Origin: Oscillospiraceae bacterium
GTDB lineage: Bacteria > Bacillota > Clostridia > Oscillospirales > Ruminococcaceae
Reading direction: 5' to 3'
Length of the DNA: 64,000 nucleotides
NCBI GenBank assembly: GCA_009776305.1
Contig: WRLY01000005.1
Coordinates: forward strand, 1 to 64,000
The notes below the pieces were generated by a model. That model was not told where the DNA came from. It searched no databases and was given only the letters and a program-made list of their open reading frames with translations. Below, piece after piece: positions 9,017-16,583 of this stretch (position 1 is the first letter of the stretch; every line of letters begins with the position of its first letter). The translations under genes were made by a program, and so were the position numbers.

Positions 9017-9859
9017 TTATCTACCAACCTTCCAAACGGCTAATTTAATCTCGACAAACTTCAAGACTTCAATCAAGAACCAGCCAATCATTCCCAAAGT
9101 AGCCATACATACCACCATTTGAGAAATTCTGAAGTAGTCCTTTGCTTCGTTCAAAATGTAGCCGATGCCTGTTCGTCCGCCGTACATTTCGGCAATTACG
9201 AGCATGACAAGTCCCATAGCGATACCCGTCTTAACGCTCATGATAATCGCACCGATTGAGTGCCAAAAGTACACCCGAAGAATCAGCGTTAATTCGCTTG
9301 CCCCGAATATTCTTGCACTTGCTAAGTAACGCGGGTCGGTGTCCTTGACGGCTTGATAGGTATTGAACAAAATCGGATAGAAAGCCGCCAAGAAAATCAG
9401 AAAGGTTTGCATAGGCAGTCCCACCCCGAAAAGTATAATCGTAATCGGAACCCACGCAGGCGGCGGAATCGGCGAGAGCATTTGAAACAGCGGTAAAACA
9501 CGTTTTCTTATGGAAATGTTCCACCCCATAAGTAAACCGATGGGAATTGCCGCAATTATGGCAAGACCTAACCCCAAAAAGAATTTCACCATGCTGTTAC
9601 CTATGTCCGACAGGAAACCCCGCTGGGTCACCATGACCCAAAAGGTCACGGCGACTTCACTAAGCGGCGGGACAAGTCTGTCATTGACTACACCGAGCCG
9701 CGGCAACAATTCCCACAAAGCCAGCAACGGGATTAAGATAGTGATAAATTCCCATGTGAACAAATTTCCCGCCGCTCCTTTGAAGAAGTAGCCGATTTCA
9801 CGGAAAATAAGTCTTAAAACACTTTTTAATTTACTCATGCTGTTAATGCTCTTGCTCAT
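9017..9859 (-). CDS. ABC transporter permease, SsuC/TauC-like
   Basis: This 280-residue membrane protein has about six hydrophobic segments, beginning with ITILIPLLALWELLPRLG, and the BPD_transp_1 coupling region around ASARIFGASELTLILRVYF, the EAA-like loop that contacts the ATPase. The segment LSPIPPPAWVPITIILFG is characteristic of sulfonate/nitrate/taurine permeases. ATG 9859 overlaps the 3' end of the preceding lipoprotein gene by 17 nt and has a GGGGAA SD; ATG 9838 is an alternative. It forms one importer with the ATPase and one or both binding proteins upstream. Confidence 0.92.
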   Translation of the reverse strand: MSKSINSMSKLKSVLRLIFREIGYFFKGAAGNLFTWEFITILIPLLALWELLPRLGVVNDRLVPPLSEVAVTFWVMVTQRGFLSDIGNSMVKFFLGLGLAIIAAIPIGLLMGWNISIRKRVLPLFQMLSPIPPPAWVPITIILFGVGLPMQTFLIFLAAFYPILFNTYQAVKDTDPRYLASARIFGASELTLILRVYFWHSIGAIIMSVKTGIAMGLVMLVIAEMYGGRTGIGYILNEAKDYFRISQMVVCMATLGMIGWFLIEVLKFVEIKLAVWKVGR

Positions 9860-10715
9860 GCCTGTGTTCCCCTAATATTTCTATCAATTCGTTTCCGGCA
9901 ACAGAAAATTCCGGAACGGGTTGCCCTTGTAAAACCTCAAAATCTATCACGGTATTATCGGCGACAGCTTGCCGAAGTTGGTTTGGCGTAAGAGACCCTG
10001 TTTTTTCAAGTGCTTCAATAAGCGGTTTAACTTGGCTCTCCTTATCGCGCTGTACTAATAAAACAAGCGCGGTTTGGTCAATAATAGCAGGACAGCACTC
10101 GTCCCCTGCGGCAACTTCCCAATTCTGATAAAGTACAGTATGACCCTCATTAAGAGCGGTTACAGAATAGTGACCTTTGATAATCGCCGCATCAACAACC
10201 CCCGCTTCAAGCGCAGGGAGCATTGCGTCAAACGCCATATACTCGTACTTAACATCAGACAAGTCAGCGTTAAGCCGCTCTGCATCGCTTTCAAAAACCG
10301 CAAGCAACTTACATTCGGGAGAAGAAACAGCGATTTTCAGTCCGGCAAGTTCATTAAGCCGTAGATTTAATCCCTTTCGTAGAATGACTACCGCGCCATA
10401 GGGATAGGTTACTTTCCCGACAACCATAAGCCTTTCAAATCCGCCTAATTGCGAAAAGTCTACTATTTTATCAACTTCGACAAATCCCGCATCTAACGAC
10501 CCCGAAAGTAAGGCGTAAGCAACATCGGAAGATGAAGTAAATGTCTGAACATCAAAATTTGCTGTCTGTGCTGTCTGTTCAGCGGTAAGGGCATACAAGG
10601 CGGCAGACAGATACCCGCCGCCATGCCCGACTTTAAACATATCGGATTTTGCCCCGCATGAGGTGAAAGTTATTAAAGCTAATGCAAAAATCAGCAATGT
10701 TCGTAATATACGCAC
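9843..10715 (-). CDS. Second ABC substrate-binding lipoprotein (NMT1/PhnD-like)
   Basis: This protein of about 290 residues has a lipoprotein signal (LLIFALALITFTSC, lipobox Cys near residue 20) and a periplasmic-binding fold of the SsuA/PhnD/NMT1 type: GHGGGYLSAALYAL, SSDVAYALLSGSLDAGFVEVDK, LRKGLNLRLNELAGLKIAVS and ALEAGVVDAAIIKG. I chose GTG 10715, preceded by GGGGG, because it gives a normal signal peptide; a TTG at 10757 would place a polar tail, encoded by a short repeat, in front of it. It lies 57 nt after the first binding-protein gene. Two binding proteins for one permease could widen substrate range, or one may be a receptor. The ligand is unknown. Confidence 0.86.
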   Translation of the reverse strand: MRILRTLLIFALALITFTSCGAKSDMFKVGHGGGYLSAALYALTAEQTAQTANFDVQTFTSSSDVAYALLSGSLDAGFVEVDKIVDFSQLGGFERLMVVGKVTYPYGAVVILRKGLNLRLNELAGLKIAVSSPECKLLAVFESDAERLNADLSDVKYEYMAFDAMLPALEAGVVDAAIIKGHYSVTALNEGHTVLYQNWEVAAGDECCPAIIDQTALVLLVQRDKESQVKPLIEALEKTGSLTPNQLRQAVADNTVIDFEVLQGQPVPEFSVAGNELIEILGEHRHEQEH

Positions 10716-10734
10716 TTCTACCCCCACTTTCGAT

Positions 10735-10767
10735 AACTGTCCATTGTCAACTCTCAACTGTCAACTG
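10735..10767. repeat. Short heptad repeat (AACTGTC-type) in intergenic gap
   Basis: Heptads AACTGTC, CATTGTC, AACTCTC, AACTGTC and a partial AACTG follow each other without gaps between the two binding-protein genes. Comparable runs of GTTGACA-like heptads are, to my knowledge, scattered between genes in many bacterial genomes. It has no obvious fold and is not CRISPR-like. It lies inside the operon and contributes to the 57-nt spacer. Confidence 0.7.
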
Positions 10768-10772
10768 TTTCG

Positions 10773-11807
10773 TCACCATGTTACGCCCTTGAAAGCTTCT
10801 GCGAACATCGTGTCGCCCGGATTTTCCTTTATATCGTCCATAGCGACAAGCTCATCGGCGAGCTTTTTCAGCCCCTCGACCTCAAGGGTAATCCCGAACA
10901 AAAGTCGGTTATTCCCGTGTATAATTGCATCTTTGGGCGCGCCTGTGTAATTGTGTGCGATGTCTACTATGTTTTCGGCGGTCGGGTCGGCGAGAATAAT
11001 CCCGTTTGCTTCATCAATCGCTTTAACGAAATCTTTAAGCGCGTCTGAATTAGAGGACAAAAACCTCTCGCTTGCGTTAATCGTCCGGCAAGGAATATTC
11101 GCCGAAACATCGTCAAACTTTCTGACATAGCCCTCAAGTTCCGCGATACTCGCCTGCGGTTCTTCAAGAATCGAACCGTCAACCGAACCCGCTTGAAGTG
11201 CCTGTATTGCGGGACCGCCTGCAAGACGTTCAAGATTGAATGTCGCCCCCTCGTTTCGGGCGGCTACCGTGAGCGAAATGATTGCTTCACAAGTGGGGGA
11301 AATTCCCGAAATGTTCTTGCCGTCTAAGTCCGCGAGTTCTTTAATATCGGATTCGGGCGGCACTAACAAAACACTTGTGCAGGGCTTCTTGACTTGTGCG
11401 ATTGTTTTAATAGGCGCGCCGTTTGCGATTGCGGCAATTGCCGTAGTCGGGCAAGTCCAAAATACGTCTGCTCCGCCGCTGACTACAAGGTCACGTGCCG
11501 CCGCGTTATCGTCAACAGGGACGATTTCAACGTCAAGGTTGTACTTCTCAAAAAGTCCGAGTTCCTTTGCGACGTAGAGGTTTAAGTGGTGGGTGGTCTT
11601 GGCGTCGGCGACGACTATTTTAATAGGCTCGCTGACAGGTTCGGCGGTGTCTTCGTTGTTGTTGTCGCTGTTGGTTGTGTTTTGAGGAGTGGTCTGATTG
11701 GTACTTCCTCCATCGTTTGTATTACACGCTGTCATTCCTGTTATTAAGAGTGCGAGAGTTGCCAAAATTGCGATAAGCCTTTGGGATTGCTTTAGTTGCT
11801 TGAACAT
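10773..11807 (-). CDS. ABC substrate-binding lipoprotein, SsuA/NrtA type (operon's first gene)
   Basis: This 344-residue lipoprotein has the signal LAILATLALLITGMTAC (lipobox TAC), a low-complexity Thr/Gln/Asn/Glu linker (about 30-60), then an NMT1/SsuA-type binding domain: HLNLYVAKELGLFEKYNLDVEIVP, RDLVVSGGADVFW, AIAAIANGAPIKTIAQV and GSVDGSILEEP. This family binds sulfonates, taurine, nitrate, thiamine precursors or similar small molecules. As first gene behind the promoter at 11908-11936, it would be the most abundant product. The SD AAAGGAGG lies just upstream of ATG 11807. The ligand is not readable; with the sulfur genes downstream, an organosulfur compound is the best guess. Confidence 0.92.
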   Translation of the reverse strand: MFKQLKQSQRLIAILATLALLITGMTACNTNDGGSTNQTTPQNTTNSDNNNEDTAEPVSEPIKIVVADAKTTHHLNLYVAKELGLFEKYNLDVEIVPVDDNAAARDLVVSGGADVFWTCPTTAIAAIANGAPIKTIAQVKKPCTSVLLVPPESDIKELADLDGKNISGISPTCEAIISLTVAARNEGATFNLERLAGGPAIQALQAGSVDGSILEEPQASIAELEGYVRKFDDVSANIPCRTINASERFLSSNSDALKDFVKAIDEANGIILADPTAENIVDIAHNYTGAPKDAIIHGNNRLLFGITLEVEGLKKLADELVAMDDIKENPGDTMFAEAFKGVTW

Positions 11808-11872
11808 TTCATGTTCCTCCTTTAAATAGTCGGCTCAGTTTTGTTTCAACGAGGCGAAGCCGAAGTTGTATA

Positions 11873-11898
11873 CATACAATTCATATATAAATGGTATG
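11873..11898. promoter_or_regulatory. Imperfect dyad over the sulfur-operon start site
   Basis: A 26-bp dyad runs from CATAC to GTATG with an ATATAT centre and matched ATT/AAT arms. It begins 9 bp downstream of the -10 box of the sulfur-operon promoter, where a repressor would block initiation. A further small hairpin (CAAC...GTTG, 11848-11869) lies between it and the first gene. Which regulator binds is unknown; CymR-like Rrf2 or LysR-type sulfur regulators are possible. Confidence 0.5.
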
Positions 11899-11907
11899 TT
11901 ATGAAAT

Positions 11908-11936
11908 ATTATACACTAATTATTTTGATATGTCAA
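11908..11936 (-). promoter_or_regulatory. Sigma-A promoter of the sulfur operon
   Basis: On the minus strand, TTGACA (11931-11936), a 17-bp spacer and TATAAT (11908-11913) make a full consensus promoter. Transcription would start near 11900, leaving a leader of about 95 nt before ATG 11807. No T-box or known sulfur riboswitch is recognisable in that leader. Confidence 0.85.
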
Positions 11937-11940
11937 GGAG

Positions 11941-12171
11941 GTTTTAGGAAGAAATAAAAAAATATTTGTTGAGGGGCTGAAAAAAACGAATTTTACCCCC
12001 TTTCGGCGTTTACCCGCTCCTTGATAGAATTTTTTCGTTCGCTTTTCTATCACTTTTGCGGTAAACTCTTTAAAGGTGACGGTCAGCGCGTTAATATCTT
12101 TTACCGCACCTTACTTATTCAATTTTCTCAACAAAAAAATCCCTTTGTTATAAAGGGCGCGGGGATACTAT
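11941..12171. other. Gene-free stretch with nested inverted repeats
   Basis: Two inverted repeats are seen: TGATAGAA/TTCTATCA at 12022-12052 and TGCGGTAAA/TTTACCGCA at 12057-12108. On the minus strand the same stretch is open for 65 codons (12110-11916) with a basic peptide containing EFTAKVIEKRTKKFY but no start codon or SD. It could be a decayed gene end or a structured RNA. I see no other feature. Confidence 0.3.
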
Positions 12172-12200
12172 TTGACTTTGTTTTTTTATTATGATATAAT
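12172..12200 (+). promoter_or_regulatory. Sigma-A promoter for small membrane peptide gene
   Basis: TTGACT (12172-12177), a 17-bp spacer and TATAAT (12195-12200) precede the 36-codon reading frame by about 75 bp. Confidence 0.75.
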
Positions 12201-12275
12201 GAAAATTGAGTTGAAACTTGAAAAAATTAATTTTAATATATAAAAGAAGATATTTATTGTGAGAGGTTTGAAATT

Positions 12276-12386
12276 ATGATTATAATCGCTATTGACGCGA
12301 TGACAATTGTGATGACGATACTTAGTACAAGTATACTTATAGGAGCCGGCATATTAATATATAGATATGCCAAAAAGAAAAAATGA
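12276..12386 (+). CDS. Small single-pass membrane peptide (36 aa)
   Basis: This 36-residue frame has its own near-consensus promoter, an SD-like GAGAGG seven bases upstream and a terminator at 12431-12459, so it is probably a real gene. The peptide starts MIIIAIDAMTIVM, continues as one hydrophobic helix (STSILIGAGILIY) and ends RYAKKKK, giving a membrane span with a positively charged cytoplasmic tail. This layout is shared by type I toxin peptides and by small regulatory membrane proteins. No antisense RNA partner is evident. I do not recognise a family. Confidence 0.6.
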   Translation: MIIIAIDAMTIVMTILSTSILIGAGILIYRYAKKKK

Positions 12387-12430
12387 TATAGCAAATTTTT
12401 ATTAGTCCAAACGGCGATACGGATTAACAA

Positions 12431-12459
12431 AACCGCGGCTTAAAAAGCCGCGGTTTTTA
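12431..12459. terminator. Bidirectional intrinsic terminator
   Basis: Arms AACCGCGGCT and AGCCGCGGTT enclose a short A-rich loop and are followed by TTTT on the plus strand. The site lies between the small peptide gene and the 3' end of spoIIR and can serve both. Confidence 0.85.
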
Positions 12460-12461
12460 TT

Positions 12462-13091
12462 CTATCCGAAGAACCCCGTCCACCACTCATAAACCTTAAA
12501 CTTAGCCTCAACCTTGCCCCCGCCGTTTTCTATTATTTTGCTTGCTTCGGCTGAAAAATAAGGCTCGCCGTTTTTTGCAGAGGCGGCAGGCAGACAAAGC
12601 GGCGGGAAAGCAACGCACCACCAATTCTGCCCGTCGCCCGCGCCAATCGTGACCCTCAGCGCGTCATAATTGCCGGCGGGCATGGTGATGTTTTCATAAT
12701 TACGGGTGGTGAAATACATGTTGACAAGCGATACCTCAACCTCGTAATCAAAACCCTGCGCCTTTATGAATTCCGAGGCGCTTTTTTCAATTTTTGTGAG
12801 ATTTTGGGCGGCTATACGTTTGGCGTCGTCAAGGGTTTCGGCGTCGGCAAATAGCGTTTCTACGTCTTCTATGAGAAAATCCCTGAGCATGTATTTAAGT
12901 CTTTGGTCTTCGTAGTTGTCGGAATTAGGGAGAATGTGCAGGCGCAGAACCTCTCTTTTCACACTTTCGCATTGAGCCGCGAATTCGGCGAAAGAAGCAA
13001 ACGTCGCCAATAACAGTGCTGCGAGCGCACCTATAAGCATTGAAATGGTGAGGATACTACGATTCTTAAAAAGTCTTTTATAAAATGTCAT
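12462..13091 (-). CDS. spoIIR: Stage II sporulation protein R
   Basis: SpoIIR is made in the forespore under sigma-F and is secreted across the septum to trigger SpoIIGA processing of pro-sigma-E. This 209-residue protein has an N-terminal membrane/signal segment (about 15-35) and the family hallmarks VLRLHILPNSD, EDQRLKYMLRD, YDALRVTIGAGDGQNWWCV and FPPLC. Length is normal. It stands alone between a terminator and an upstream region that carries a possible sigma-F promoter. Its presence is the strongest evidence here for an endospore former. Confidence 0.96.
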   Translation of the reverse strand: MTFYKRLFKNRSILTISMLIGALAALLLATFASFAEFAAQCESVKREVLRLHILPNSDNYEDQRLKYMLRDFLIEDVETLFADAETLDDAKRIAAQNLTKIEKSASEFIKAQGFDYEVEVSLVNMYFTTRNYENITMPAGNYDALRVTIGAGDGQNWWCVAFPPLCLPAASAKNGEPYFSAEASKIIENGGGKVEAKFKVYEWWTGFFG

Positions 13092-13147
13092 GGCTGTAAT
13101 CCTTTCAATTAACCTTCCGATAAATCAGCGCGTTATGGCGCATAATA

Positions 13148-13176
13148 ATTGTTGACCGAATACGTAAATTATATAC
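13148..13176 (-). promoter_or_regulatory. Possible sigma-F promoter of spoIIR
   Basis: On the minus strand GTATA (13172-13176), 14 bp, then GGTCAACAAT (13148-13157) resembles the sigma-F/G consensus, with one mismatch in the -10 region. It lies about 57 bp upstream of spoIIR, which is sigma-F dependent in Bacillus subtilis. Weak by itself. Confidence 0.4.
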
Positions 13177-13326
13177 AGCTTGACAGGACTTTGTTTTTGG
13201 GGTACAATAAAAAAGATAAAAAATTGCTTGTTTTTTTGTTTTTTTGCGTATGCAACGGCGCAATTGCCCAAAATTGCAGGTATTTAGTATTTTTAGCTGA
13301 CAAAATTTAAATTTTCAGTAAAAAAA

Positions 13327-13354
13327 TGAAACTTTTTTACAATAAACCCGTACT
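13327..13354 (+). promoter_or_regulatory. ECF-type promoter, probable autoregulation
   Basis: TGAAAC (13327-13332), a 16-bp spacer and CGTACT (13349-13354) match the ECF sigma consensus (TGAAAC-N16-CGTA). It sits just upstream of an ECF sigma gene, the usual arrangement for self-activation. Confidence 0.7.
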
Positions 13355-13389
13355 ACTTAATTAGCGGGGCAAGAAAAGAGGTGGCACTC

Positions 13390-13974
13390 TTGGCGCTCTC
13401 GGATAACACCCGCGCCTCCGGCGGTAATCGGATGACGTCGGGAGATATTAATCATTACTTTAACGAGGTCTATAGCGAAACTTTTCAAGCAATATCTCGT
13501 TTCGTGGTAAGCAAATGCGGAAATATTCTCGACAGCGAGGATATTATACAAAATATATATACTCGTTTTTTCTCCCGTATAAAGAAAAAAGGTTACGGCG
13601 ACATCGAAAGCCCCGAGGCTTTTCTTATAAATATAGCCAAGTTTGAGTGCAGAAACTATTTCGGCGTTTTGAAAAAGCGTAATAAAACATCTTCTTTCGG
13701 AGAATATTCCGAAGAGCAGATGGTGGAAATAGAGGCGGAAATGTCCCGTAGTGAAAAAAGGCTTGAGGATGTTTTATGCAACGAGCTTTTGGCAAGACAG
13801 ATTTTTGACGATATAACGGGAGACGACCCTGTAACAGGAAAAATCTTTTATATGCACTTTGTTTTGGATATGAAGCTTGAACAAATAGCCGACACGCTTG
13901 AATTGAATCTTTCTTCGGTGAAAAACAGGCTTTACAGGACAATTGAAAGGCAGAAGAAGAAATTTAACATATAA
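13390..13974 (+). CDS. ECF-type RNA polymerase sigma factor
   Basis: This sigma-70 family protein of about 194 residues has region 2 (SEDIIQNIYTRFFSRI and INIAKFECRNYF) in its N-terminal half and region 4 (LDMKLEQIADTLELNLSSVKNRLYRTIERQKK) at the C-terminus. There is no region 3, so it is an ECF alternative sigma. The start is uncertain: TTG 13390 has the best SD (AGAGGTGG), GTG 13381 lies too close to it, and ATG 13432 has a weak one. The next gene encodes a single-pass membrane protein 79 nt downstream, the likely anti-sigma or sensor. Confidence 0.92.
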   Translation: MALSDNTRASGGNRMTSGDINHYFNEVYSETFQAISRFVVSKCGNILDSEDIIQNIYTRFFSRIKKKGYGDIESPEAFLINIAKFECRNYFGVLKKRNKTSSFGEYSEEQMVEIEAEMSRSEKRLEDVLCNELLARQIFDDITGDDPVTGKIFYMHFVLDMKLEQIADTLELNLSSVKNRLYRTIERQKKKFNI

Positions 13975-14053
13975 TTTTCTATCTTTTTCATGGATTCCTT
14001 TTGTAAATTCCCGGCACATGATTTATTATTATCTTACGTAAGGAGGTCGCATC

Positions 14054-15808
14054 GTGAACAAACATGATTTCTACAAGGAAATAATGGCTCAGTATACTTT
14101 TGATGAGGAAAAGATACGCAGAAACGCAAAGCGTGCGCCCTCCACGGCATTTTTAATGCGTAACTCCAAATGGTTGCCTCTTACCACGGCGGCGGCGGTT
14201 TTTGTTGCCGTGTTCGGCGGATATATGCTTTTCGCGAATCCTGATAACGGCAGGTTTGAGCCTCCCCCGACGGTTATCGGCGCAGGCGCGAGCCATAAAG
14301 ACCGTATGGACGACATAATATTGTTTGAGGAAATGTTGCTTAGTCATTCGTCCTCATTGCAGGGAAATATCTTTATATCGTTTTCAAAACCCCTGACATA
14401 TAAGGAATTTGACTCGATTTTAAACCTTGTAGCTTCCGATACCGGTTACATTGAAGTAAAATCCTTATGGAACGGCGAGTTTGTTGACGCTGAAGTAGCT
14501 GCAGAACAACAGTTATATTTAGGCTCAGATGTGTTTTACAGCGGTGCTAAGGTTTGGGCGTCGGTTGACGGTTCTTTGTATTCCGCCCTTTCGGAACGAC
14601 CCGAATTCTCGGCGGTAGAGCGCGAGGGAAGGGTTAATGAAAATAACTTTGAGCCTTTAATCACCAACGCGAGCCCCGAAGACGTTTATACGCCCGCTAC
14701 AGTTATTCCCCCTGACGAAACGACTGCCGGCGTTTCAAACAATATTGAAACGCCCGCAACAGTACTTCTTTCGGATGATGAAGTGCCTGATGCCGCAGAT
14801 GTTGAAATTTCCGATGTTACCACAGGCGATACAGAAAACCCCGATGACGTTCTGCAGGAAGACATCATTCTTGAAATAGAGGCGGAAAATGTAAAATTCG
14901 CCGAATTCATAAGCGAAAATAATCTTGTATTGCTGACCAAAGACCAAATTATGCTGTATCAGGTAGACCTGCTTTTGGCTTATGACAACGATGAGCGCAA
15001 TGAGCAAGCTGATGTTTACACATGTAATATAGTAAAAAGCTTTGACGCGGCGAATCCTAAAGTCATTTTCACCGATACCGAAACAGGAACACTGTTAATC
15101 ACGGCTACCGATTATTTCGGACGGCAGACCCGACTCTTTATCGTTGACGGTATAAAAGAGGAATTAGTCGAGCTGAATACCTCAAATATAACTCAGGGCT
15201 TTACCGATGTAGAAATAAACTACGCGTTCTATAGTAACGGCGAAATTGTCTTAAAGGCGCAGAACGCTTATTATCAGGCGATTTACCTTGCCCGTGTAAA
15301 CGATTATTACAACTTTAACGGCTTTGAGAAGTTTGCCGAAAGCCAAAATAAGCTCATTATTTTAAACCATGACGGTAAAGGGTTCTTCTACGTTCGGGAA
15401 TTCGAGGACGGCACATTTAGAGTAAACAGGCACTTTACAGCTGATAACAGCGAGGAAGAGCTTGACTTGCAGGGGCTTGGCATAGGCGGACAGCTAAAAT
15501 TCGAGCGCAGTCCCGATGCAAAGAATTTTGCGGTGATTACCGAAAGCGGTACGTATATTTGGAACAACCAATTAAGCGCGCTGACCGATAACACGGCAGA
15601 CATATCACAGGTTAAATTCCACAGATATTCAGGCAATATATTCAGCGACGGCGCGAACAGATACTTCATGCTTTATGGTAATGAAATAGTTTCGGTCACT
15701 GAGAGCGAAGCCGAAGCCCTTGCCCTTGCTGAAAAGCCGGTATTCTCATCGTCATACAGGCTATACGAAATAACCGCCGAGACGGTCAGTATTGAAATCA
15801 TCTTATAA
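14054..15808 (+). CDS. Large single-pass membrane protein, putative anti-sigma/sensor
   Basis: This 584-residue protein starts at GTG 14054 behind a perfect AGGAGG. A short N-terminal cytoplasmic part (1-42, basic) and one membrane helix (WLPLTTAAAVFVAVFGGYML, about 40-60) precede a large extracytoplasmic region. That region has a Thr/Pro/Asp-rich linker with two TPATV motifs (about 215-270) and then about 300 residues of short beta-strand repeats (for example ITATDYFGRQTRLFIVDG and FAVITESGTYIWNNQ) reminiscent of a beta-propeller. Position behind an ECF sigma gene makes it a candidate anti-sigma or signal receptor. There is no zinc-finger anti-sigma motif. I do not recognise a named family. 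Confidence 0.7.
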   Translation: MNKHDFYKEIMAQYTFDEEKIRRNAKRAPSTAFLMRNSKWLPLTTAAAVFVAVFGGYMLFANPDNGRFEPPPTVIGAGASHKDRMDDIILFEEMLLSHSSSLQGNIFISFSKPLTYKEFDSILNLVASDTGYIEVKSLWNGEFVDAEVAAEQQLYLGSDVFYSGAKVWASVDGSLYSALSERPEFSAVEREGRVNENNFEPLITNASPEDVYTPATVIPPDETTAGVSNNIETPATVLLSDDEVPDAADVEISDVTTGDTENPDDVLQEDIILEIEAENVKFAEFISENNLVLLTKDQIMLYQVDLLLAYDNDERNEQADVYTCNIVKSFDAANPKVIFTDTETGTLLITATDYFGRQTRLFIVDGIKEELVELNTSNITQGFTDVEINYAFYSNGEIVLKAQNAYYQAIYLARVNDYYNFNGFEKFAESQNKLIILNHDGKGFFYVREFEDGTFRVNRHFTADNSEEELDLQGLGIGGQLKFERSPDAKNFAVITESGTYIWNNQLSALTDNTADISQVKFHRYSGNIFSDGANRYFMLYGNEIVSVTESEAEALALAEKPVFSSSYRLYEITAETVSIEIIL

Positions 15809-15820
15809 TATAGGGCGAAA

Positions 15821-15866
15821 AGACGGCGAACCCGCGGGGAAGTATTCCTGCGGGCTTTCGTCGTTT
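15821..15866 (+). terminator. Intrinsic terminator after the ECF pair
   Basis: An extended hairpin (ACGGCGAACCCGCGGGG paired with CCTGCGGGCTTTCGTCGT) ends in a T-rich stretch 13 nt after the upstream stop codon. Confidence 0.75.
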
Positions 15867-15938
15867 ATTGTTTATACTATTATAATATAAATACAGGTGG
15901 CGGGAATTAAACCGTCGCCTTTATATAGCGGCATGCCG

Positions 15939-16583
15939 TTATTCAATCAAGCCGCGAATCACTCCAGCCTCCGGCGGGGAGAGGTGTTTTTCGGTTATTC
16001 GAGCCGCCGCGCTTATAAGCAAGCCGTAAAGGAGAGAAATCATGGAAACCGCTATAATACTGCCAACAGTATAGGGGTCTGACTGCATTTTATGAAGCAT
16101 AGTCATTATTCCGATTATCCATATAATTACCCCCGCATAAAGCGCCCCCGTTTTAAGAGCGCCCAAAAATCTGAGCAGTGACATTTCCTTACCGCAATGT
16201 AAAAGTGCATACGCCGCCGATAAGCCCCCGACAAGAATCAGACTTGGTAAATCAATAAAAAAGGCTAACTCCCCGCCGATTGTGTAAAAACCCAAAGCTA
16301 AAATAAGAACCGCGACTGCTAACCCTATGCCAATCGTAACCAATCCCCTGCACGAGAAACTCATGCGGTTTGCCGCCGAAATGCGCCGCCCCAATGTTTC
16401 GGGGTCGCCCATACGTTTTACGGTTTCAAGGGCGGCGGTTTCGGGTGCAAGCCCTTCTTTTAAAAGTTCGCCGTAACGCTCGTTTATATGGTCGGCAAGC
16501 TCGCCCCTTGCTGCCTGACGCAACGTATTACCGCGTATAGCGGCGCAAACCCTGTCAAGGTAATCGGACATGTCTTTTTGCAT
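15939..16583 (-). CDS. PadR-linked membrane protein (HAAS/DUF1700-like prefix domain)
   Basis: This 214-residue protein starts with a short helical permease-prefix/HAAS-like domain (SDYLDRVCAAIRG, ELADHINERYGELL, AALETVKRMGDPETLGRRIS, residues 1-70). About four membrane helices follow (about 80-200), then a short polar tail. Such proteins are encoded next to PadR regulators and are thought to act in envelope stress or transporter assembly, but their activity is not established. The SD GGAGGG lies inside the coding sequence of the upstream PadR gene, and the two genes overlap by 100 nt in different frames. Confidence 0.8.
   Translation of the reverse strand: MQKDMSDYLDRVCAAIRGNTLRQAARGELADHINERYGELLKEGLAPETAALETVKRMGDPETLGRRISAANRMSFSCRGLVTIGIGLAVAVLILALGFYTIGGELAFFIDLPSLILVGGLSAAYALLHCGKEMSLLRFLGALKTGALYAGVIIWIIGIMTMLHKMQSDPYTVGSIIAVSMISLLYGLLISAAARITEKHLSPPEAGVIRGLIE

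Noticed and set aside
10735-10767. CRISPR-like array
   Set aside because: Units are only 7 bp with no spacers.
11808-11907. SAM or T-box riboswitch in the sulfur-operon leader
   Set aside because: The leader is about 95 nt and shows only a small hairpin and the dyad, with none of the conserved T-box or S-box elements.
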